From assembly GCF_026127265.1 (NCBI RefSeq), contig NZ_WWFG01000002.1, positions 1,240,001-1,304,000 of the forward strand: a stretch of DNA of 64,000 bases, read 5' to 3'. The notes under the pieces are model-generated. The model was not told the DNA's origin and made no database searches. It saw only the letters and a program-made list of their open reading frames with translations. Below are positions 1-8,670 of this stretch, piece by piece; the first letter of the stretch is position 1; every line of letters starts with the position of its first letter. Origin of the DNA: Nostoc sp. KVJ3 (lineage in GTDB: Bacteria; Cyanobacteriota; Cyanobacteriia; Cyanobacteriales; Nostocaceae). Position numbers and translations under genes: made by a program.

Positions 1-1246
1 CCTGGCGCAGACGTTTTTCATCGACTGTAACTCCCACAGGTAAATCAGAATCCGGTTGATAAGTGAAGGGAATTCCTTTTTGGCTAGCACGAACGCGCAT
101 CATCTCAGCAATGCCTTCGAGCAACGCCGGAAAATACGCATCTTCGGGATACAATTCCAATTTACGGGCTTCAATTTTGGCGAGGTCAAGCACATCATTA
201 ATCAGATTCAGTAAATGATTGCCGCACTGATAAATGATATCGATACCCTTTTTCCCTCGTTCTGTTAAGGGTTCACCATTTTGAAGAATTTGGGCATAAC
301 CCAGAATGCCATTAAGCGGTGTTCGTAGTTCATGGCTCATGTTTGCCAAAAACTCGCTCTTGGCTTGGTTTGCAGTATCGGCTTTCTCTTTTGCTTCTGC
401 TAGTTCTAGCGTCCGTTCTTCTACCTTTTGTTCTAAGGTAGCAAAGGAGGTTTGCAACTGGCTGGCCATAGTATTAAAGGATGTGGCAAGTTCTCCCAGT
501 TCATCGGTGCGTTCGCTCGGTAGAGTTGCATTCCAGTTTCCCATTGCCAACTCTTTGGCGGCATTATTGAGTTGTAATACGGGCTGCACCACCAGCGATC
601 GCGACAGCCAACGAACTACAACTAGGGTCAGTAACAACACGGTGATAAAAGTCATCAGACCCAATCCAGCAACCCAAATTTCCCGGCGCACCACAGAACT
701 TGCATCCAGTTCAATCACCAAAAATCCATTTACCCGACCCTGAAGATTGGTAATTGGTGCATAGCCGTAAAGAACGGTTTCGCCATTTGCAGTCTGGTGA
801 AATTCCTGCCCAACAAACGGTGCATTCCTTGCCACGGCTACATTCAAATCATTTAATGACTCTTTATAATCCATTCCAATCAATACCGTTTTGTCTCGAT
901 CGGCAGGATCGTAGTTTAAGACATAGACAAATTTTTTATCTGGTTGTCGCCTTACCGTATAGATACGGAGAATATCTTTGCTAGTTCCTTGAATAGCTAC
1001 AAGCTTATCTTGATTGATTTTGTAAAAGGCTGAGGTGCGATCGCTATGCTGAAGAACCAATCCGTGATAATCGCTGTCGATTTGGGGAACTGCCAAACTG
1101 ACAATCGCCAAAAGACGATTATGAATTCCCTGCCGTTGAGCAGAACGCAACTGCCAGTACATTCCCGAAGCCAGTGCCCCAGCCATCACCGCAATTAGCA
1201 CCGAATAGGAAACAATAATTTTTGTGCTGAGGTTCCAATTTCGCAC
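1..1246 (-). CDS. Sensor histidine kinase with HAMP domain (partial, C-terminus beyond window edge)
   Basis: Membrane sensor kinase that would phosphorylate itself and then a response regulator. I read it on the minus strand from a GTG at 1246, preceded by AAAGGAG with 8 nt spacing. The order is an N-terminal membrane segment (about residues 9-25), an extracytoplasmic sensor region (about 26-175), a second membrane segment, a HAMP linker, a coiled coil and a HisKA domain. The HisKA H-box reads SHELRTPLNGILGY, with phospho-accepting His near residue 305 (bases 332-334). The frame stays open to base 2, so the N/G-box ATPase domain and any receiver domain lie to the left of the window. Nothing nearby identifies the ligand or the cognate regulator. 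Family assignment is firm; the signal is unknown. Confidence 0.93.
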   Translation of the reverse strand, partial: MRNWNLSTKIIVSYSVLIAVMAGALASGMYWQLRSAQRQGIHNRLLAIVSLAVPQIDSDYHGLVLQHSDRTSAFYKINQDKLVAIQGTSKDILRIYTVRRQPDKKFVYVLNYDPADRDKTVLIGMDYKESLNDLNVAVARNAPFVGQEFHQTANGETVLYGYAPITNLQGRVNGFLVIELDASSVVRREIWVAGLGLMTFITVLLLTLVVVRWLSRSLVVQPVLQLNNAAKELAMGNWNATLPSERTDELGELATSFNTMASQLQTSFATLEQKVEERTLELAEAKEKADTANQAKSEFLANMSHELRTPLNGILGYAQILQNGEPLTERGKKGIDIIYQCGNHLLNLINDVLDLAKIEARKLELYPEDAYFPALLEGIAEMMRVRASQKGIPFTYQPDSDLPVGVTVDEKRLRQ

Positions 1247-1498
1247 TGGTGTAGCTCCTTTCAAGCCCCAAACTACTCGGATTAGTAATGCATTGTTAGT
1301 TACTTCCAATGCTATTTTTGCCCAATTGTTCCTAGAATGCCCACTTAATTTATCAAATGAACAATTTAATTGGGAATTGGGAATTGGGGAAGAAACTTGT
1401 TAAATAATTCTCCCTTATCTCCCTGCCCCTTTGTCACCCCCTCAGCACAAGAACATTCAGCATACGGTATGCGATCGCAGAGTTGTCTCCATAATGTT
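1247..1498. other. Intergenic region with a dispersed low-complexity repeat
   Basis: No gene is seen between the kinase start and the AraC remnant. About 1367-1430 holds a run of GGGAATT units followed by a core at 1394-1416 that recurs inverted at 26107-26129. One HIP1-like octamer lies near 1471. Confidence 0.6.
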
Positions 1499-1648
1499 TT
1501 AGCGATTTCTGGCAAGATGCCGAGGGTCTTGAGGAGATCCTATTGAACTAGCAGTCTCTCTAACAGCTTCTCGCAACCGCTCCACATCACGCATCGGTGG
1601 TGCGCCAAACAGCCGCTTGTACTTCCTGAAGTACGAGGCATCGTCTTC
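1499..1648 (-). pseudogene. C-terminal remnant of an AraC/XylS-family transcriptional regulator
   Basis: On the minus strand, bases 1648 to 1499 read as about 49 codons ending in TAA: an ASYFRKYKRLFG segment followed by APPMRDVERLREAV. This closely resembles the end of the second helix-turn-helix of AraC/XylS regulators, where the family consensus is SxFxREYKRLFGxPPxRD. The rest of the gene (normally about 250-330 residues) is absent: upstream of 1648 the frame meets stops and ordinary intergenic sequence. It lies beside a GC-rich SDR gene. AraC regulators often sit next to SDR oxidoreductases, so the two may have arrived together and the regulator then been mostly deleted. The remnant is seen; the joint arrival is inference. 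Confidence 0.75.
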
Positions 1649-1820
1649 GTTTTAGTAGCGTTTATTTCTAAGTTTGCAGGATTGTACAACGATTTTAGAC
1701 GATCGTTTTATTGCTTGCCCTTGAGAATTCTTAGAATGAAACTAAAGCAATGAAAGTGATTCCGGTTTCTTGTAAGCATTCTGGATTTTTATCTAGGAGA
1801 AAACGCTATGGAGAAAAATA

Positions 1821-2597
1821 ATGATGACGAACGAGAATGGAAACTACACAGGAAAAGTTGCCTTTGTGACTGGAGCCGCGAACGGCATCGGTCGAGCTAC
1901 GGCGCTGGCGTTTGCACGTGAGGGCGCTAATGTAGTGGTCGCTGACATTTCAGAACAGGGCAATCAAGAAACAGTCCGCATGATCGAGAAACTCGGCAAG
2001 AAGGCGATCGCTGTCCGGTGCGACGTGACGCAGACCGAGGATGTGAAGGCGGCCCTAGCCAAGACCATTGAGGCTTTTGGGCGGCTGGACTTCGCCTTCA
2101 ACAATGCGGGCATTGAGCCGAAGAAGCCAGCTCCGACCGCGGAGTACGAGGAGGAGGAGTGGAACCGGATCGTAGACACCAACCTCCGTGGTGTTTTCCT
2201 GTGCATGAAGTACGAGATCCCGCTGATCCTCAAGCAGGGAGGCGGCGCGATCGTCAACACGTCATCGGGTGCGGGAATCATCGGCATCAAGGGCAGCCCC
2301 GCGTACACCGCCGCGAAGCACGGTGTGATCGGTCTCACCAAGTCGGCGGCCCTCGATTACGCCGCGCAGAACATCCGCGTCAACGCCGTCTGTCCTGGCT
2401 ACATTAACACCCCGATGATGGATCGCTTCACTGGCGGCACGTCCGAAGGGCGCGCGAAGGTGATTGCGGAGGAGCCGATCGGACGGATGGGCAAGTCCGA
2501 GGAGATCGCCGAGGCCGTCATCTGGCTGTGCTCGGATGGGGCTGCCTTCGTAATTGGGCACGCTATGGTCATCGACGGCGGCCAAACGGTGCAGTAA
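1821..2597 (+). CDS. SDR-family NAD(P)-dependent oxidoreductase
   Basis: Classical short-chain dehydrogenase of 258 residues. It has the cofactor motif TGAANGIG (residues 17-24), NNAG, catalytic Ser near 148-149 and Y162-x3-K166. The C-terminal PIGRMGKSEEIAEAVIWLCSD and GHAMVIDGGQ stretches are typical of glucose-dehydrogenase/FabG-like SDRs; the substrate cannot be read from sequence. Start: ATG 1821 has GGAG at 1810-1813; another ATG at 1808 is out of frame. The gene is visibly richer in G+C and uses more C/G-ending codons than its neighbours, suggesting transfer from a high-GC bacterium. Its stop overlaps a possible ATG of the next SDR (TAATG), so the two may be co-transcribed. A degenerate copy of an internal piece lies at 3397-3492. 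Confidence 0.9.
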   Translation: MMTNENGNYTGKVAFVTGAANGIGRATALAFAREGANVVVADISEQGNQETVRMIEKLGKKAIAVRCDVTQTEDVKAALAKTIEAFGRLDFAFNNAGIEPKKPAPTAEYEEEEWNRIVDTNLRGVFLCMKYEIPLILKQGGGAIVNTSSGAGIIGIKGSPAYTAAKHGVIGLTKSAALDYAAQNIRVNAVCPGYINTPMMDRFTGGTSEGRAKVIAEEPIGRMGKSEEIAEAVIWLCSDGAAFVIGHAMVIDGGQTVQ

Positions 2598-2626
2598 TGG
2601 TCGGAGCAAACAACAAGAGGAATAAG

Positions 2627-3370
2627 ATGATTAAAGACAAAGTTGTGATTATTACTGGCGCATCATCAGGGATTGGTGAAGCAAGTGCGAAATTGCTTGC
2701 AAGTAAAGGAGCTAAAGTCGTATTAGGCGCGCGACGCGAGCAGCAATTGAGACAACTGGTTGATGAAATTCAAAGAGCTGGCGGACAAGCAGTCTATCAA
2801 GTGATGGATGTGGTTAACCCATCTGATAACGCCCAGATCGTCAAGCTTGCCAAAGAAACATTTGGAGGCGTTGATGTTATTTTCTTAAACGCTGGCATCA
2901 TGCCCACTTCTCCACTTTCTGCATTAAAAACGGATGAATGGAATCAAACGGTTGATATCAATATCAAGGGTGTACTAAATGGTATTGCTGCTGTGTTGCC
3001 AACGTTTATTAGCCAAAAGTCTGGGCATGTTATCACAACTTCATCGGTTGCTGGATTAAAAGCTTATCCAGGTGGTGCGGTGTATGGTGGGACAAAATGG
3101 TTTGTACGCGATTTTATGGAAGTTCTACGCATGGAGTCTGCTCAAGAGGGGACTAACATTCGTACTGCGACAATTTACCCCGCCGCAATTAACACTGAGT
3201 TGTTAGATCGGATTACCGACCAAGATGCGGCTGAAAAAATGACAGCCTTGTATAAGCAATATGGCATCTCACCAGATCGAGTAGCCAATGTTGTGGCGTT
3301 TGCGATTGACCAGCCAGAAGACACAAACGTGAACGAATTTACGATTGGCCCAACCATGCAGCCTTGGTAA
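2627..3370 (+). CDS. SDR-family NAD(P)-dependent oxidoreductase (YdfG-like)
   Basis: Second short-chain dehydrogenase, 247 residues from ATG 2627. I prefer that start because AGAGG lies just before it and the protein opens directly with the Rossmann strand (MIKDKVVIITGASSGIG, TGxxxGIG at 10-17). In-frame ATG 2597 overlaps the upstream stop and would add ten residues without homology to the fold. NAG is present, Ser is at 139/140 and Y153-x3-K157 (YGGTK) completes the active site. The ending (FTIGPTMQPW) resembles cytosolic SDRs acting on hydroxy acids or aldehydes, but the substrate is unknown. Base composition is closer to the host than in the preceding SDR, so the pair is probably not a recent tandem duplication. 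Confidence 0.9.
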   Translation: MIKDKVVIITGASSGIGEASAKLLASKGAKVVLGARREQQLRQLVDEIQRAGGQAVYQVMDVVNPSDNAQIVKLAKETFGGVDVIFLNAGIMPTSPLSALKTDEWNQTVDINIKGVLNGIAAVLPTFISQKSGHVITTSSVAGLKAYPGGAVYGGTKWFVRDFMEVLRMESAQEGTNIRTATIYPAAINTELLDRITDQDAAEKMTALYKQYGISPDRVANVVAFAIDQPEDTNVNEFTIGPTMQPW

Positions 3371-3396
3371 GGATAAGGCTGGCGGTTAGACTGAGT

Positions 3397-3492
3397 GCGA
3401 TCGCTGTCCGGTGCGACGTGACGAAATCCGAGGAGGTGAAGGCAGCCCTAGCCAAGGACGTTGAGATCGGACGGAGTGGCGGCGTTCATTGA
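3397..3492 (+). pseudogene. Internal fragment of a GC-rich SDR gene (partial duplicate)
   Basis: A 27-bp stretch at 3397-3423 is identical to 2004-2030 inside the first SDR gene. The frame continues as AIAVRCDVTKSEEVKAALAK, then a few unrelated residues, to a TGA at 3490-3492. The matching region of the intact gene reads AIAVRCDVTQTEDVKAALAK. The fragment has no start codon and is only about 31 codons, so it is a scar. The copies differ by several substitutions, so it may derive from a second related gene rather than a recent copy of this one. Confidence 0.75.
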
Positions 3493-3569
3493 AGACGCGA
3501 CAACCTCGCAGCGAGCAGGGCTTATCCCTTCCCACTGCGAGGTTTCACGTTTTCTTAGTGACATTCCCC

Positions 3570-5129
3570 TTAAAGCCCAAGGCTAGCGCGGTAAGCTGTG
3601 CGTTGAGACTCGCGCCCTACTTGGTTGGTAATTTGCTCCCATCCTTGTGCAATCTGCTGCATTGCTTGCTCTTTTGTAATTTGGTTTACTAAGAACTTAG
3701 ATACAACAGCATCAAGAACTTCAAATTGATATTGCTGATTGTGGGGAATGCTTAAGTTTAAAACTATGTTGGCGTTGTTAAGGCTGACACCGATCGCTCC
3801 GAGATAGTTGTTGGCAGCTTCAGACGACAGCCCTGATTTAATCCAGGGATCTGAGTTTTCAAATTGCGAAATTCGATAGGGGTTGAAGCCCGTTGTGCCG
3901 ATTGTCACATCCACATTAGACTGAGTGGGTTGACTCATATAAGAGAGAAACGTATAAGCGGCATTCTTGACGTTTGCTGCTGCTTTGGCATGAATCACAC
4001 CCGTCCAACCGACATTGGCAGCGTAGGGTGCATGATTGACACCATCAATGGCATAAGGACAAGTAAACTTATCACAAGCTATCAGTTGATTGGTTTTGCG
4101 ATCGAGGACTTGAGTTGTACCTGGAGTGATGACAGCACCCACTTTATCCATCACTTTAGATACAGATCGATCGATCGATAGAGGCCCAATATCGCCCCAA
4201 TCAATAGTCAAAGCGCACCTGCCAGTAATGAATAATTCTCTTGCTTTAGAACCACCGAGATTTTCATCCTGGGGAGTTCCATAATCCATAGTTTGTTTAT
4301 AAATATCCAGTGCTTTGGCAAAAGCTGGATTGTTTATCAGAGGCTTCATAGTGTCTGGGTCAAAAAATGCGCCTTGTGTGGTTCCCAGAGATTGCAAAAA
4401 AGGAGTGGCAATAGATATCAACATGCTGGTACTATTTTCATGGGCGCGTTTGGAAATACAAGAGCCATAGTCTGGTTTACCATCACCATTTAGGTCTTTG
4501 CCATGAAACCGTTTAGCGATCGCTAAATAATCATCCCAGGTTGTCGGAGGCGTTAGTTCTGCTTCCTTTAACAAATCACTGCGATAATACACCATATGGA
4601 AATCGCCATCTAATGGAATACTGTAGATACGTCCTTTATAAGTCGCACTGACATTCCGAAAGATGGGTGCAATATCTTCCCACTGCAAGGCTGCATCAGA
4701 CTTGACTCGCGCTGTTAAATCTTCCAGAAACTTAGCATCGATAAAGTCGATCAGCCATTGAGGTAAGATTATTGCCATATCATATTTTGAAGCGCTGCCA
4801 GACCAGTTTTTCTCCAGGATGTTGTAGAGATTTTTAAAGGGAACGCCTGTCAGATTGACCTTCGCTCCAGTCAAGGCTTCAAACCCAGCAATCCGTCTTT
4901 GAGCGCCTGTATAAATGGCTTCATCATGAGTAATGACATTAATCGTTACACCGTCAAAGCGTTGTGCAGTCAGATTGATGTGGGTAGACCCAGGAGATGA
5001 AACTGTTTGAGAATTAGGTGGGGAGAGACTGCAACCTGGAATCCCTAAACTCAACCATAGGGCAACTAGGAAAATCAGATAATATCGGACTCGCTGTAAC
5101 TGAGAGCAAAAGTTTTGCCAATTAGACAT
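3570..5129 (-). CDS. Extracellular solute-binding lipoprotein, carbohydrate ABC-transporter type (family 1)
   Basis: Periplasmic substrate-binding protein of 519 residues, probably for a sugar or polyol. The N-terminus has a hydrophobic segment and a lipobox (LGIPGC, lipidated Cys33). The mature part shows family-1 binding-protein features: an early ITHDEAIYTGAQRRIAGFE strand/helix, YSIPLDGDFHMVYYRSDLL, and LAIAKRFHGKDLNGDGKPDYG, which resembles a calcium-binding loop. Start: ATG 5129 follows GGGAGGG with about 9 nt spacing. No permease or ATPase gene is adjacent, so it is either an orphan or works with components encoded elsewhere. Family assignment is firm; the ligand is not. Confidence 0.88.
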   Translation of the reverse strand: MSNWQNFCSQLQRVRYYLIFLVALWLSLGIPGCSLSPPNSQTVSSPGSTHINLTAQRFDGVTINVITHDEAIYTGAQRRIAGFEALTGAKVNLTGVPFKNLYNILEKNWSGSASKYDMAIILPQWLIDFIDAKFLEDLTARVKSDAALQWEDIAPIFRNVSATYKGRIYSIPLDGDFHMVYYRSDLLKEAELTPPTTWDDYLAIAKRFHGKDLNGDGKPDYGSCISKRAHENSTSMLISIATPFLQSLGTTQGAFFDPDTMKPLINNPAFAKALDIYKQTMDYGTPQDENLGGSKARELFITGRCALTIDWGDIGPLSIDRSVSKVMDKVGAVITPGTTQVLDRKTNQLIACDKFTCPYAIDGVNHAPYAANVGWTGVIHAKAAANVKNAAYTFLSYMSQPTQSNVDVTIGTTGFNPYRISQFENSDPWIKSGLSSEAANNYLGAIGVSLNNANIVLNLSIPHNQQYQFEVLDAVVSKFLVNQITKEQAMQQIAQGWEQITNQVGRESQRTAYRASLGL

Positions 5130-5550
5130 TTTATAATTCCCTCCCTATGGCTCTTAACTGCCAAATCTTGACGATTTACAGATTTATTATTCCCAGGTGT
5201 GTAGCGCTTGTTATTGGGATGCAGTAAGTCGGCGTGAAAATTTCAATGTATGTCATTGCGAATGTAACGTACCCCTTCTCAAAAGCCAGCTACACGATAG
5301 CGTCTCCAAGAGTTGTGGAATGTAGCAATTGCAAAGGTCTTGTGGTTTTTAAATTCTATCCCTCTTTCAAGAAACAGTATTTCTTCTTTTTATTTCTAGG
5401 ACTTACGCAAAAACCCTCTTAAACTCTCATTTATCCGTGACCTCTGCGTTCTCTGTGGTTCGTTTTCCATTACCCGTGCGTAAGTCCTAATTTCTTCTCT
5501 TTGCCCACCCCACAAGATTGAATAACTTATTTTATTTATCGGAGTTTCCT
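5130..5550. other. Intergenic region between the binding protein and ilvD
   Basis: No credible gene. It contains a start-of-repeat motif TGTCATTGCGAATG near 5252 and the 93-bp inverted-repeat element described separately at 5397-5489. Both flanking genes lie on the minus strand, so this holds the promoter of the binding-protein gene and the 3' region of ilvD. Confidence 0.6.
5397..5489. repeat. 93-bp MITE-like element with perfect 13-bp terminal inverted repeats
   Basis: TAGGACTTACGCA at 5397-5409 is matched by its exact reverse complement at 5477-5489. The interior carries CTCTGCGTTCTCTGTGGTTC. A degenerate relative with the interior inverted lies at 16866-16929, and a lone end (AGGACTTACGCAAAAA) at about 17263. 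No coding capacity. The layout suggests a non-autonomous element moved in trans. Confidence 0.8.
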
Positions 5551-5572
5551 AAAAGCCCCCTTTTTAAGGGGG
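5551..5572 (-). terminator. Probable terminator of ilvD
   Basis: CCCCCTT and AAGGGGG form a 7-bp stem (5556-5562 / 5566-5572) followed on the minus strand by CTTTT, about 40 nt past the ilvD stop. It could instead be a dispersed palindrome acting as a terminator. Confidence 0.55.
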
Positions 5573-5610
5573 TTGGGGAATTTCTTGTGTGTAAGTTTTA
5601 TTTAGCTCAT

Positions 5611-7296
5611 TTAAAACAAGTCCAAATCGGTAACAGCACCAAGACTGCTAGAAGATACCAATTTGGCATATTTCGCTAACACGCCTTTGGTGTAACGGGG
5701 AGCGGGGGGTTTCCAGTTGGCACGACGACGGGCAAATTCTGCTTCAGATATATTCAACTGCAATAAACGAGCGGGTGCATCAATGGTAATACTATCGCCT
5801 TCTTCGACAAGAGCGATCGCACCACCAACTGCTGCTTCTGGGGCAACATGACCAACCACCATGCCGTAAGTACCGCCAGAAAAGCGTCCGTCGGTAATTA
5901 ATCCCACTGCATCACCCAAACCAGCACCGATAATTGCTGAGGTGGGAGCCAACATTTCTCGCATACCTGGGCCACCCTTGGGCCCTTCGTAGCGGATGAC
6001 TAGAATATCGCCAGCTTGAATCTTACCCGCCAAAATTGCATCTAAAGAGGCTTCTTCCGATTCAAACACCCGTGCGGGCCCAGTAATTACTGGTTTTTTC
6101 ACCCCAGTAATTTTAGCGACAGCCCCTTCCGTTGCCAAATTACCTCTGAGGATGGCTAAATGTCCTTGGGCATACATGGGGTTATTCCAAGTCCGAATCA
6201 CATCTTGGTTGCTAGATGGTTCTTCTGGGATATCTGCTAATATCTCTGCAATGGTTTGGCCGCTGATAGTAATGCTATCTCCATGTAATAAACCATGCAC
6301 GAGTAGCATCTTCATTACTTGGGGAATACCACCAGCTTTGTGCAAATCTGTAGCGACATATTTCCCACTTGGTTTTAAATCGCACAAAACGGGAACACGG
6401 GCACGGATTATTTCAAAGTCGTCTAGGGTTAACTGTACATTAGCAGCACGGGCGATCGCTAAGAAATGCAAAACTGCATTGGTCGAACCACCCACCGCCA
6501 TAATCACAGAGATAGCATTCTCTATAGATTTGCGGGTGATAATTTGCCGGGGTAAGATTTGTTTGCGAATGGCTTCGACTAACACATAAGCCGATTTTTC
6601 CGCACTATCTGCTTTTTCGGCATCTTCTGCTGCCATTGTTGAAGAATAGGGCAAACTCATTCCCATTGCTTCAAATGCTGAAGACATGGTGTTAGCTGTG
6701 AACATTCCCCCACAGGAACCAGCGCCAGGACAAGCGCGACTTTCAACTTCTAATAATTCCTTGTCGTCAATTTTTCCAGCACTGTGTTGACCAACAGCTT
6801 CAAAAGAACTAACAACAGTCAAATCGCGTCCGTTGTAGTGACCGGGTTTAATTGTGCCACCATAAACGAATATTGCAGGGATATTCATCCGCGCGATCGC
6901 TAACATTGCCCCCGGCATATTTTTATCACAACCGCCAATAGCCAGCACACCATCCATACTTTGCCCAGTACAGGCGGTTTCAATGGAATCGGCGATGACT
7001 TCCCGCGACACCAGGGAATATTTCATCCCTTCAGTTCCCATCGAAATCCCATCGCTAATGGTAATCGTACCGAACATTTGCGGCATTGCGCCGGCGGTTT
7101 TAATCCCAACTTCTGCTATGAGTGCCAGTTGATTTATCCCCATATTACAGGGAGTGATTGTACTGTAGCCATTGGCAATGCCCACAATGGCTTTATTGAA
7201 ATCTTCATCTTTAAAACCAACTGCACGCAGCATAGCTCGATTTGGCGATCGCTGCACCCCTTGCGTTACAATTTGGCTTCTTAAATTCTCCGACAT
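5611..7296 (-). CDS. ilvD: Dihydroxy-acid dehydratase
   Basis: Converts 2,3-dihydroxy-isovalerate (and the isoleucine-pathway analogue) to the 2-keto acid in branched-chain amino-acid synthesis; a cytosolic Fe-S enzyme. The IlvD cysteine signature is complete: CNMGINQLA near the N-terminus, GGCDKNMPGAMLA, and CPGAGSCGGMFTANTMSS. RYEGPKGGPGMREML and DGRFSGGTYGMVVGHVAPEA follow near the C-terminus. Start: ATG 7296 (MSENLRSQ) has GGAAGG with 7 nt spacing; the frame is open nine codons further upstream but without a good ribosome site. At 561 residues it has the usual cyanobacterial length. No other ilv genes are adjacent. Confidence 0.97.
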   Translation of the reverse strand: MSENLRSQIVTQGVQRSPNRAMLRAVGFKDEDFNKAIVGIANGYSTITPCNMGINQLALIAEVGIKTAGAMPQMFGTITISDGISMGTEGMKYSLVSREVIADSIETACTGQSMDGVLAIGGCDKNMPGAMLAIARMNIPAIFVYGGTIKPGHYNGRDLTVVSSFEAVGQHSAGKIDDKELLEVESRACPGAGSCGGMFTANTMSSAFEAMGMSLPYSSTMAAEDAEKADSAEKSAYVLVEAIRKQILPRQIITRKSIENAISVIMAVGGSTNAVLHFLAIARAANVQLTLDDFEIIRARVPVLCDLKPSGKYVATDLHKAGGIPQVMKMLLVHGLLHGDSITISGQTIAEILADIPEEPSSNQDVIRTWNNPMYAQGHLAILRGNLATEGAVAKITGVKKPVITGPARVFESEEASLDAILAGKIQAGDILVIRYEGPKGGPGMREMLAPTSAIIGAGLGDAVGLITDGRFSGGTYGMVVGHVAPEAAVGGAIALVEEGDSITIDAPARLLQLNISEAEFARRRANWKPPAPRYTKGVLAKYAKLVSSSSLGAVTDLDLF

Positions 7297-7392
7297 CTTT
7301 TTTCCTTCCGTGGCATATCGCAACTGTTGCGATTGGATTATCTGATTTTCTCATGTATGCGCGGCGCAGCGGATATAGACTTACTGCCCACT

Positions 7393-7528
7393 TATACCAA
7401 CAGTTCAGTTAAGGGTTGGGTAGTGGTTTTAAACCTGTAGAGACGCAAAAGCATATAGCGTCTCGTAGAGAAGTACAATTTTGCGTCTTTACCAAAGATT
7501 TCGGGCTTAACTGAACCGTATTGGTATA
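7393..7528. repeat. 136-bp element with imperfect terminal inverted repeats
   Basis: TATACCAACAGTTCAGTTAAG at the left end pairs, with two differences, with CTTAACTGAACCG-TATTGGTATA at the right end (ends 7393 and 7528). The middle contains a smaller inverted piece around GTAGAGACGCAAAA / TTTTGCGTCTTT. Non-coding. This fills most of the ilvD upstream region (7297-7609), where no gene is seen. A fragment of the GGCGTAGACGTAGCCCG repeat lies at about 7567-7595. Confidence 0.7.
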
Positions 7529-7609
7529 TTAGCAGCTAATTTACGTGAGCTAGGTATTGGCCATGAGGCGTAGACGTAGCCCGTCGTAGACATCGCATAA
7601 CCTAAAGAA

Positions 7610-8506
7610 ATGCTGGGAATAATAATTGGGGGACATCAGCACCAAAATTCTATGAAACAGCAAAAAAATCAGTTCAGCCATCTTACTGCGATCGAAAGAA
7701 GTTATCTATCATTTCCCGCACAATTTTTATTAAATAAAGACCTTCTCCAAGGCAAAATACTAGACTTTGGTTGTGGCTTGGGTAATGATGTTAAAATATT
7801 ACGCCAAAAAGGTTTTGATATTACAGGCTACGACCCTTATTATTTTCCCGAATATCCCCATAATAAATTTGATACCATAATTTGCTGCTATGTTTTAAAT
7901 GTTTTATTTACTGAAGAACAAACTAATGTTCTCATGGAAGTATCACACTTATTAAAGCCAGGAGGTAAAGCTTATTATGCTGTCAGAAGGGATCTTACAA
8001 AAGAAGGATTTCGAGAACATTATGTCCATAAAAAACCTACTTATCAATGTATTGTAAAACTTCCCTTTACTTCAATTTGCTTAGACGATTATCGGGAATT
8101 ATATGAATACGTTCATTATAATTATCAGCGAAATTCATCTAATTATTGTATATTCTGCAATCCCCATAAAACTCTCAAACTCTTAACTGAATCAGCAACC
8201 GCTTATGCTATTCTTGATGGATATCCTATAAGCAAAGGACACGTTTTAGTCATTCCCAAACGTCATGTTAGCAATTATTTTGAACTACCATTGAAAGAGC
8301 AATCTGCTTGCTGGTTTATGGTGAACAAAGTACAAGAAATTCTCAAAAATGATTTTGAACCTGATGGCTTTAATGTAGGAATGAATATCAACCGAGCCGC
8401 CGGTCAAAATATTATGCATACCAGTATTCATATTATCCCTCGTTATAAAGGTGATACTGTCTCTACTAAAGGTGGAATTAGGAACGTTATTCCTAAAAAA
8501 CAATAA
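7610..8506 (+). CDS. Fusion: class I SAM methyltransferase domain + HIT-family domain lacking the central His
   Basis: Two domains in 298 residues. Residues about 30-145 form a small class I methyltransferase (DFGCGLGND at 52-60 for SAM binding; FDTIICCYVLNVL; LLKPGGKAYY). Residues about 178-298 are a HIT domain with the zinc-type CIFC (180-183), AILDGYPISKGHVLVIPKRHV and GQNIMHTSIHIIPRYKGD. In HIT hydrolases the triad is H-x-H-x-H-x-x and the middle His is the nucleophile. Here it reads H270-T-S272-I-H274, so the nucleophile position is Ser. The domain may bind nucleotides without hydrolysing them, or use another mechanism. An alternative start is ATG 7652 (MKQQKNQFSHLT), which would remove 14 poorly conserved-looking residues. 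The gene stands alone between ilvD and a Uma2 gene. Confidence 0.85.
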   Translation: MLGIIIGGHQHQNSMKQQKNQFSHLTAIERSYLSFPAQFLLNKDLLQGKILDFGCGLGNDVKILRQKGFDITGYDPYYFPEYPHNKFDTIICCYVLNVLFTEEQTNVLMEVSHLLKPGGKAYYAVRRDLTKEGFREHYVHKKPTYQCIVKLPFTSICLDDYRELYEYVHYNYQRNSSNYCIFCNPHKTLKLLTESATAYAILDGYPISKGHVLVIPKRHVSNYFELPLKEQSACWFMVNKVQEILKNDFEPDGFNVGMNINRAAGQNIMHTSIHIIPRYKGDTVSTKGGIRNVIPKKQ

Positions 8507-8670
8507 TTTTTTTACTAACAGCCTCCAGTCGCAAACTCGGATTTATAGCAAATATATAAATCTGGAAAACCTCTTCCTGATTTTACTATGCAAAACCTTT
8601 CCCTCTACAAATCGAGAGAAACTTGAACTAAAGTTCAAAATGGGGAGAGGTTCATCGAACTCACGTTCAG

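Noticed and set aside
306..984. Two + strand frames inside the histidine kinase
   Set aside because: Antisense shadows; the minus strand carries continuous HAMP/HisKA protein sequence there.
1371..1440. tRNA or riboswitch-like folding in the kinase upstream region
   Set aside because: Only G-rich repeat units were found; no cloverleaf or known riboswitch motif.
2262..2609. Minus-strand frame of 115 codons opposite the GC-rich SDR
   Set aside because: Long antisense frames are expected in high-GC coding DNA; no family features.
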